Assembly: GCF_024172095.1 (NCBI RefSeq) | Contig: NZ_JAMZDX010000002.1 | Coordinates: forward strand, 930,001-994,000 | Source: Kitasatospora cinereorecta | Lineage (GTDB): Bacteria > Actinomycetota > Actinomycetes > Streptomycetales > Streptomycetaceae | DNA length: 64,000 bases | Reading direction: 5' to 3' | Shown here: positions 58,300 to 64,000 of the stretch, piece by piece | Numbering within the stretch: the stretch's first letter is position 1 | Layout of the letters: each line of letters begins with the position of its first letter | The notes under the pieces: generated by a model | The model's database searches: none | The model's input: the letters and a program-made list of their open reading frames with translations, nothing else | What the model was told of the DNA's origin: nothing | Position numbers and translations under genes: made by a program

Positions 58300-60915
58300 G
58301 TGGGGTTCTGGGCCCGGCTGACCGGCCGGCCGGCCGTCGACACGTCGGACGATCCGGCGCCCGCCGCCTCGGCGGAGGGGAGGGGTGCTCCGGGCGGACC
58401 GGCGGAGCCGGGCTGGCGCGACCTCCCCGTCCAGCGGCTGACCTTCGGCGCGCCCGCCCTCGTCGCCGACCCGGACGGCTTCCGGGCGACGCTGACCACC
58501 TGGCAGGACCCGTCCTTCCTCGCCCCGCTCGGCCACCTCGTCACCGCCGACGCCCCCGGCGGCACCGCCCACGGCGTGGTGGAACCGGCGGAGTCGTGGC
58601 GCCGGGAGGAGCGGCCGGGAGCGGGGGCTGCCGAAGGGCGCGTAAGCCCTGTGACGATGGGGGCGGGAGCGGTGGGCATCGGTCCGTCGTCGGCGCTCGG
58701 GACCGGCGGGCCGGTGGGCCGGCCGCCGGTGGTGCAGCGGGCTCGGACCGAGTCGACTGACGATCCGTCGACGGGTCGTGCGCCGGCTGTGCTTCGGGCG
58801 TGGCAACCGCCTTCGAACGGGGCGACGGGTGCTGACGGGTGGTCGGAGCCGGGGTCGCCGATGACGAGGCAGTCGATGTCGGATACCGATGGCGGGTCGG
58901 AGCGAGGGCTTCCGTCGGTGGTGCGGCCGGTCTCGTCGGATCTCGCGGGCGAGGTGGCAGGGCATTCGACGGTCGACCTTCCGGTGGCCCGGCGCGCGGC
59001 GGCAGAACGGCCCGTGGTGCAGCGCAGCCGGCAGTTGCCGCCGGGTGCTGACGGGTGGTCGGAGTTGCCGCCGGCGATGCGGTCGGCGCCGTCGGCGCCG
59101 TCGGGCGAGTCGGTGAGCGTGGGCGGCCGGGCGGAGTCGGGCTCGGCGGAGGCGCTGGTCCGTTCCGATGGTGGGGTGGGGACGGAACCGGTGGCCGCCC
59201 GGGCGGAGGGGCCGACGATGCTACCGCTGGTCGGCGAACGCGGCCCGACTCCGGCGGAGGTGCCCCTGTCGTCCGGCGTCGACCGGTCGGGCGGCCGCGG
59301 CGCGACGGATCTTCCGACGGTTCAGCGAGCAGGTGGCGAGGGAAAGCCAACGCCTTCGGTACCTGCGGAGGCGGGCAGCTCAGGGACGACGGCATCGCCG
59401 ACCGGGTACGGCGAGTACCGTTCGGCGTCCTCGGGGACGGACGCCGCGCGCGCGGCGTCAGGGTCCGAGCGGGCGCCGGCCATCGGACGCGGCGAGTACC
59501 GGCCGACGGTGGGGGAGGTGCCGCTGCGCCCCGCGGTCCGGACCGGCGGGCCCGAGCGCGGTACGGCTGTGCCGGTCCAGCGGCAGGGGCCCGAGTTGAC
59601 GCTCGCTTCGTCGGCGGACCTGCCGGTACGGGCGCTGGCGGCGGTGCCGTTGGTGCCGGGCGGCTCCGTGCCACCTGCGGGCGGGCCGGACGCCGGGGTC
59701 CGGCCGTCGACGGTCGAAGAGTTGGATTCCCCGCAGGTGGGCCCGCGCACCGCTCCCGAGACGTTCAGCCTGCCGCAGCCGTCCGCGGGCACGCTTCCGC
59801 TGCTCGGGGACCGGGCGCCCCTGGGTGAGCAGCCGGTCGAGCCGCTGTCGCCGGCCCCGGAGCCGCCTCGGCGCTTGGGCCTGGGTGCCCCGCTGCCCGC
59901 GCCGCCGCCGAGCGTCCAGCGCAGCGCGTCCCCGTCGGCTCGGGTGCGCGGGCGGATCGGTGAGCCGCTCCGAGAGGTGCCGACCGCGCCGCCGTACGAG
60001 GACACTGCACCGGCCACCGAACCGCCGGCCGGTCGGCCCGTACCGCTCCGAGAGGGTCCGACCACCACCGCGCCCCCGTACGAGGACAGCGTGTCGACCG
60101 CCGTGCGACCGGTGGTGCCGAACGCCCTCGCCCCGCGCACAGGGGACGCCGTACCGGCCCCGGCCCCCGTGCAGCGGACGGCGGCCGGGTCGGAGCTTCC
60201 GGTCGTGCGGCCGGTACCGCTGCCGCCGGGGCCGGGCGTTCGGGGTGCTGTCGATCCGGCCGTCGGGGCCGCGGACGGGGGCGTTCGGGCGGACGGGGCG
60301 GTGCTGGTCGGAGAGCGTGGGCTGGAGCTCCGCTCGGCGCCGATGCCGGTGCAGCGGGACGCGGCGGAGTCGGCTGCGTCCGAACCGGTCGTGGTGCCCG
60401 TCCGTCCGCTCGCCTCGGACCGGCCGAGGACCGTCCGCGTCCGGCCCGTGCCGGCACCGGATGCCCACAGCGCCCCCGCCGCACTGCCGGTGCAGCGGGC
60501 TGCCGCCGGTGACCCGGGGGCCGTGGCGGTGGCGGCGGGGATCGGCCAGCGGATGCCGGACGGCTCGGTGGTGTTCGCACCCCCGGCCGCGCCCGCCACC
60601 CACCCCACCGCCACCCACCCCACTGCCCCGGTCCCGTCGGCCACGGTCCAACGCAGCGAGGACGCGAACCTCGCCGGCCCGACCGACCCCCCGCCCCCGC
60701 CGCCGGCCCCCGACCCGCCGCCCGCCCCCGCCCCGCCGCCCGTCGGCGACGCAGCAGCGGCAGCCGCCGCGACGGCACCGGCCCCGCCCTCCGGCGGAGC
60801 CGAGAGCACCGACGAACTGGTCCGCCGCCTGATCGACCCGCTCAGCCGGCTGCTGCGCGCCGAGCTTCGGCTCGACCGCGAACGGGCCGGGCTCCGCCTC
60901 GACAACCGCTACTGA
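58300..60915 (+). CDS. Long disordered VQR-repeat protein of the CIS locus
   Basis: An 871-residue protein with GTG start at 58300 and GAGGA upstream. The first 100 residues are ordered (LPVQRLTFGAPALVADPDGFRATLTTWQDPSFLAPLGHLV), the C-terminal 40 form a helix (STDELVRRLIDPLSRLLRAELRLDRERAGL), and the 700 between are Pro/Gly/Ser/Ala-rich. That part has at least nine scattered VQR motifs (VVQRA, VVQRS, TVQRA, PVQRQ, SVQRS, PVQRT, PVQRD, PVQRA, TVQRS), usually 50-100 residues apart. Both ordered ends are conserved in CIS loci. A role as spacer, scaffold or adaptor is inferred. Confidence 0.7.
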   Translation: MGFWARLTGRPAVDTSDDPAPAASAEGRGAPGGPAEPGWRDLPVQRLTFGAPALVADPDGFRATLTTWQDPSFLAPLGHLVTADAPGGTAHGVVEPAESWRREERPGAGAAEGRVSPVTMGAGAVGIGPSSALGTGGPVGRPPVVQRARTESTDDPSTGRAPAVLRAWQPPSNGATGADGWSEPGSPMTRQSMSDTDGGSERGLPSVVRPVSSDLAGEVAGHSTVDLPVARRAAAERPVVQRSRQLPPGADGWSELPPAMRSAPSAPSGESVSVGGRAESGSAEALVRSDGGVGTEPVAARAEGPTMLPLVGERGPTPAEVPLSSGVDRSGGRGATDLPTVQRAGGEGKPTPSVPAEAGSSGTTASPTGYGEYRSASSGTDAARAASGSERAPAIGRGEYRPTVGEVPLRPAVRTGGPERGTAVPVQRQGPELTLASSADLPVRALAAVPLVPGGSVPPAGGPDAGVRPSTVEELDSPQVGPRTAPETFSLPQPSAGTLPLLGDRAPLGEQPVEPLSPAPEPPRRLGLGAPLPAPPPSVQRSASPSARVRGRIGEPLREVPTAPPYEDTAPATEPPAGRPVPLREGPTTTAPPYEDSVSTAVRPVVPNALAPRTGDAVPAPAPVQRTAAGSELPVVRPVPLPPGPGVRGAVDPAVGAADGGVRADGAVLVGERGLELRSAPMPVQRDAAESAASEPVVVPVRPLASDRPRTVRVRPVPAPDAHSAPAALPVQRAAAGDPGAVAVAAGIGQRMPDGSVVFAPPAAPATHPTATHPTAPVPSATVQRSEDANLAGPTDPPPPPPAPDPPPAPAPPPVGDAAAAAAATAPAPPSGGAESTDELVRRLIDPLSRLLRAELRLDRERAGLRLDNRY

Positions 60916-60932
60916 GCAGAGGAGTTGGACAG

Positions 60933-61367
60933 ATGGCCGACGACGACCCCGCGGTGAGCGTGTGCTTCATCGTGAAGATCGACGACTTCAGCCTCGGTGC
61001 CTTCAACAGCTGCGAGGGGCTCGGCTGCGAGGTGGTGATGGAGCAGCGTGAGGAAGGCGGCAACAACGGCTTCGTCTGGCAACTGCCGTCCAGGATCAAG
61101 TACTCGAACATCAAGCTCACCCGCCCGGTCACCCGGGACACCGAGAAGGTCACCCGGTGGATCGCCGGAATGGTGTCGGGGGTGACCCGGAAGACGGGGC
61201 AGATCAGTGCGATGACCGCGGACGGCCGGGTGGTGGCGCACTGGAACCTGCTGGACGTGGTGCCGGTCCGCTGGCAGGGCCCGTCGCTGAGCCCGGAGAC
61301 CGCCAAGGTGGCCATCGAGACGCTGGAGATCGCACACCACGGTTTCCTCGATCCCGGTCGCGGCTGA
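60933..61367 (+). CDS. Inner tube protein 2 (tail terminator or baseplate tube)
   Basis: A 144-residue protein with GAGGAG seven bases before the ATG. It has the gp19-like fold: VCFIVKIDDFSLGAFNSCEGLGCEVVMEQREEGGNN, then KYSNIKLTRPVTRDTEKVTRWIAG, and the end TAKVAIETLEIAHHGFLD. Divergent tube copies in CIS clusters usually join the baseplate hub to the main tube. The first strand pair differs from tube protein 1, so the two are not exchangeable. Confidence 0.92.
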   Translation: MADDDPAVSVCFIVKIDDFSLGAFNSCEGLGCEVVMEQREEGGNNGFVWQLPSRIKYSNIKLTRPVTRDTEKVTRWIAGMVSGVTRKTGQISAMTADGRVVAHWNLLDVVPVRWQGPSLSPETAKVAIETLEIAHHGFLDPGRG

Positions 61368-61384
61368 GGGGCGGGGCGGCAGCG

Positions 61385-62140
61385 ATGTCCTCGTCCCCCG
61401 TCGCGTTCAGTGCGGCGTCCACCGGTCCGGGCGGCGGTGGCCGGCCGAAGCTGGAGCGCGCGTACCTGGAGCTGCGGCACCCGCCGGCCGACGGCGGCAG
61501 CAGCGCGCCCGGACCGCACCTGGGGAAGATCGACTTCCAGTTCAACCCCAAGGAGCTGAGCCTGGCCAAGTCGGCCACCTGGGAGCGGAAGACGGCCCGG
61601 GGCGCGCGGACGGCCGGCCCGGCGGAGTTCAAGGGGCCGCAGCCGAGCAAGCTCACCCTGGAGATGTTCTTCGACGCGACGGCCCGGCAGGACGACCGGG
61701 TGGTACGGGCGGTGGAGCAGCTGTTCTCCTGCTGCGTGCCGACCGATCAGACGCACAGCCAGTCCCAGGGCGTCCCGCCGTGGGTCGTCTTCCACTGGGG
61801 CGGGCTGACCGGCTTCGTCGGCTACATCAGCCAGGTGCAGGCGAAGTACACCCTGTTCACGGCCGGCGGGCTGCCGATCAGGGCGGTCTGCCAGGTCACC
61901 CTGGAGGAGCTGAACGGCGAGGCGCCGGGCCAGAACCCGACGTCCGGGGCGCTGGCCGCGCGCCGGGTGCACCGGGTGGTGGCGGGGGACACCCTGGCGC
62001 TGCTCGCCTGGCGTGAGTACGGCGACCCGACCGCCTGGCGGGAGATCGCCGAGGCGAACGGCATCGACGATCCGATGCGGCTTCGGCCCGGCAGCGAGTT
62101 GCTGCTGCCGGGCGCGGAGGAACTGACCGGCCGCTCCTGA
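61385..62140 (+). CDS. LysM-domain baseplate hub protein (Pvc7-type)
   Basis: A 251-residue protein 17 bases after tube 2. The N-terminal 190 residues have the hub pattern KIDFQFNPKELSLAKSATWERKTARGART, with the ELNGEAPGQNPTS linker; the C-terminal 50 residues are a LysM domain (RVHRVVAGDTLALLAWREYGDPTAWREIAEANGI). In PVC-like systems this protein connects the tube to the spike. It precedes the spike gene by 30 bases. Confidence 0.92.
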   Translation: MSSSPVAFSAASTGPGGGGRPKLERAYLELRHPPADGGSSAPGPHLGKIDFQFNPKELSLAKSATWERKTARGARTAGPAEFKGPQPSKLTLEMFFDATARQDDRVVRAVEQLFSCCVPTDQTHSQSQGVPPWVVFHWGGLTGFVGYISQVQAKYTLFTAGGLPIRAVCQVTLEELNGEAPGQNPTSGALAARRVHRVVAGDTLALLAWREYGDPTAWREIAEANGIDDPMRLRPGSELLLPGAEELTGRS

Positions 62141-62170
62141 GCGCGGACCGGACGAGACCTGGGAGGGGAC

Positions 62171-64000
62171 ATGGCGGGAGAGACCTTCGCCAACAGCCTG
62201 GCCGTGGAGGCGGACGGGACCGCGCTGCCGGCCGGGGTGGCCGAGCTGCTGGTCTCCGCGTACGTGGACGACAGCCGCCGCCTCCCGGACCTGTTCGTGC
62301 TGCGCTTCCGCGACCCCGACCACCTGGTGCTGCGCAGGACGGGCATCACCATCGGCACCCCGCTGCGGCTGTTCGCCCGCTCGGCGGACGACCCGGAGCG
62401 CCGACTGCTGGTCTCCGGCGAGGTGACCGCCCTGGAGGTCGATCTCGACACCACCGGCACCTTCACCGTCGTCCGGGGGCTCGACCACTCGCACCGGCTG
62501 TTCCGCGGGCGGCGGGTGACCGGCTACCGGCAGATGACCGCCTCCGACATCGCCGGCGCGGTGGCCCGCCGGGCCGGCCTGACCCTCGGCACCGTCGACG
62601 CGACCACCACGGTGCACCCGTACGTGACCCAACCCGGCCTGACCGACTGGGAGTTCCTGGAGCGGCTGGCCACCGGGTGCGGGCGCGAGGTGGCGGTGGT
62701 GGACGGCAGGTTCGAGTTCCGGCGGCCCGCCGAGGCGGCCGCGGCGCCGGCGACCTCGACCCCGGTCCGCTCCAGCGCCTTCGTCCTGGAGCTGGGCCGC
62801 AATCTGCTGCGCTGCCACACCATGGTGACCTCCGCCGACCAGGTGAGCGACGTGGAGGTCCGCGGCTGGGACGTGCGGGCCAAGCGCGCTGTTGTCGGCC
62901 ACGCCCCGGCGGACCGCACCGACCGGCTGAGCCTCGGGCTGACCCCGGGACAGGTCGCCCGCCCCTTCGGCGAGTCCGTGCTGCTCGCCACCGACGTGCC
63001 GTACGGCAGCCAGGCCGAGGCGGACCAGGCGGCCCGTTCGCTCGCCGCCGACGTGGCGTCCTCGTTCGCGGAGCTGGAGGCGGTGGCGATGGGGATACCC
63101 CGGCTGCGGGCCGGTGCGGCGGTGGCGCTGACCAACATCGGCGCGCCGTTCGAGGGCCGCTACACCGTCACCTCCACCCGGCACGTCTTCGACCCCGCGG
63201 TCGGGTACCAGACGTGGATCACCGTCAGCGGGCGGGCCGACCGGTCGCTGTTCGGCCTGTCCTCGGGCCGGGCCGACGAGCGGCGGCGCGAGCGGGTCGG
63301 CGGGCTGGCCACCGCCACCGTCACCGACACCCGGGACCCGCTGTCCCAGGGCCGGGTGCGGCTGTCGTTCCCGTGGCTGTCCGACGACTACGTCAGCGAC
63401 TGGGCGCGCACCAGCCAGCTGGGCGGGAAGGACGGCGGCGGGGTGTTCGGCCCCGAGGTCGGTGACGAGGTCCTGGTCGGCTTCGAGCAGGGCCTGATCG
63501 ACCACCCGTACGTGCTCGGCGGGCTGTACAACGGCGTGGACCACCCGAGCGGTCACGACACCGACCTGATCGACTCCACCAACGGCGCGGTCAACCGCCG
63601 CTCCCTGGTCTCCCGCAGCGGTAACCGGGTGGAGCTGCTGGACGCCGCCGCCGGTCCAACCGGGGTGCGGCTCTCCACCGGGGACGGCAAGCTCACCCTC
63701 CACCTGGACCGGCAGCAGGCCGCCGTCGTGGTGCTCAGCGACGGCACGGTGGAGATCCGGGCCAAGCAGCAGGTCACCGTCCGCGCCGAGCAGGGGATCA
63801 GCATGGACGCGGGCACCGGGAAGCTCGAACTCAGCGGCCAGTCCGTCCAGGTGACGGCCCGCTCGGGCTTCCAGGTGGACGGCGGCGCGGGCGCGGTCAA
63901 GCTGCAGACCCAGGGCCAGGTGGACGTCCAGGGCGCCACAGTCGGTGTCAGCGGACAGGCGAGCACCGAGATCAAGGGCGGGGCCAGCTGCTCGATCAGC
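62171..64000 (+). CDS. VgrG/gpD-like spike protein (Pvc8-type), cut by window end
   Basis: A spike protein that starts with ATG at 62171 behind GGGAGGGG and is still open at base 64000, giving 610 visible residues. The N-terminal half is a gpD/gp27-like hub (about 40-340, with FEFRRPAE, LELGRNLLRCH, VEVRGWD). The central OB fold has GRVRLSFPWLSDDYVSDWAR and GPEVGDEVLVGFEQGLIDHPYVLGGLYNG, the gp5/VgrG core. After it begins a beta-helix of V-rich strands (VEIRAKQQVTVRAEQGISMDAGTGKLELSG). It forms the trimeric tip that pierces membranes. Confidence 0.93.
   Translation, partial: MAGETFANSLAVEADGTALPAGVAELLVSAYVDDSRRLPDLFVLRFRDPDHLVLRRTGITIGTPLRLFARSADDPERRLLVSGEVTALEVDLDTTGTFTVVRGLDHSHRLFRGRRVTGYRQMTASDIAGAVARRAGLTLGTVDATTTVHPYVTQPGLTDWEFLERLATGCGREVAVVDGRFEFRRPAEAAAAPATSTPVRSSAFVLELGRNLLRCHTMVTSADQVSDVEVRGWDVRAKRAVVGHAPADRTDRLSLGLTPGQVARPFGESVLLATDVPYGSQAEADQAARSLAADVASSFAELEAVAMGIPRLRAGAAVALTNIGAPFEGRYTVTSTRHVFDPAVGYQTWITVSGRADRSLFGLSSGRADERRRERVGGLATATVTDTRDPLSQGRVRLSFPWLSDDYVSDWARTSQLGGKDGGGVFGPEVGDEVLVGFEQGLIDHPYVLGGLYNGVDHPSGHDTDLIDSTNGAVNRRSLVSRSGNRVELLDAAAGPTGVRLSTGDGKLTLHLDRQQAAVVVLSDGTVEIRAKQQVTVRAEQGISMDAGTGKLELSGQSVQVTARSGFQVDGGAGAVKLQTQGQVDVQGATVGVSGQASTEIKGGASCSIS

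Noticed and set aside
60842..63703. 953-codon frame antisense to tube 2, LysM hub and spike genes
   Set aside because: Low-complexity Gly/Gln/Arg product crossing three well-supported genes.
41835..64000. Prophage
   Set aside because: Capsid, portal, terminase, integrase and lysis genes are absent, while CIS-specific DUF4255, DUF4157, DUF6760 and AAA+ genes are present.

Overview
The window is a high-GC, gene-dense stretch of an actinomycete chromosome. Third-position GC bias, frequent GTG starts, ATGA/GTGA gene overlaps, one TTG start and gene content (EfeUOB iron uptake, a family 2B encapsulin, a cytoplasmic-type contractile injection system, many TetR/MarR/LysR/PucR regulators) point to Streptomycetaceae (Streptomyces or Kitasatospora). 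No tRNA, rRNA, CRISPR array or insertion sequence was seen.

Layout. 1-3 kb: a cut-off LRV-repeat protein, a DUF35-type Zn-ribbon/OB protein behind a three-copy palindromic operator, and a three-domain peptidoglycan hydrolase without signal peptide. 3-8.3 kb: an MMPL exporter and a DUF2993 lipid-binding protein, divergent from an OmpR-type two-component system. 8.5-12.1 kb: efeO-efeB-efeU behind an iron-box-like site. 12.1-15.5 kb: an HSL-type esterase divergent from a MarR regulator, then psuG-psuK-like pseudouridine catabolism. 15.5-19.1 kb: a sulfur-oxidation group (sulfite-oxidase-like protein, persulfide dioxygenase-rhodanese fusion, tandem rhodanese). 19.1-22.7 kb: an amino-acid-type binding lipoprotein, a PucR-type regulator and a secreted lipase. 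23-26 kb: a family 2B encapsulin shell with a cyclic-nucleotide-binding insert, followed by a His/Pro-rich secreted protein and a DUF4239-like membrane protein. 26-27.1 kb: a lower-GC orphan gene between two decayed copies of one gene's 3' end. 27.1-41.8 kb: housekeeping and accessory genes: a ketopantoate-reductase-like protein, class II aldolase, TetR, FAD oxidoreductase, MoxR/VWA pair, DJ-1-like protein with LysR, a secreted DUF3103 protein, a Leu/Ile/Val-type binding lipoprotein, a DUF4388/Roadblock operon and a flavin disulfide reductase.

41.8-64 kb is one large locus for a contractile injection system (CIS). At its left edge a membrane-anchored Ig-like protein diverges from a LuxR-type regulator. 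Then come a large beta-propeller/DUF11 surface protein, a DUF4255 cap protein, a DUF4157 protein, an AAA+ ATPase, a TPR-like protein and a 1156-residue multidomain protein that is the best effector candidate. After a terminator follow the structural genes: sheath, tube, small assembly proteins including a 51-residue DUF6760-type protein, a long disordered VQR-repeat protein, a second tube protein, a LysM hub protein and a VgrG-like spike that runs off the window. Baseplate wedge genes (gp25-like, J-like) and a tape measure are not seen and probably lie beyond base 64000.
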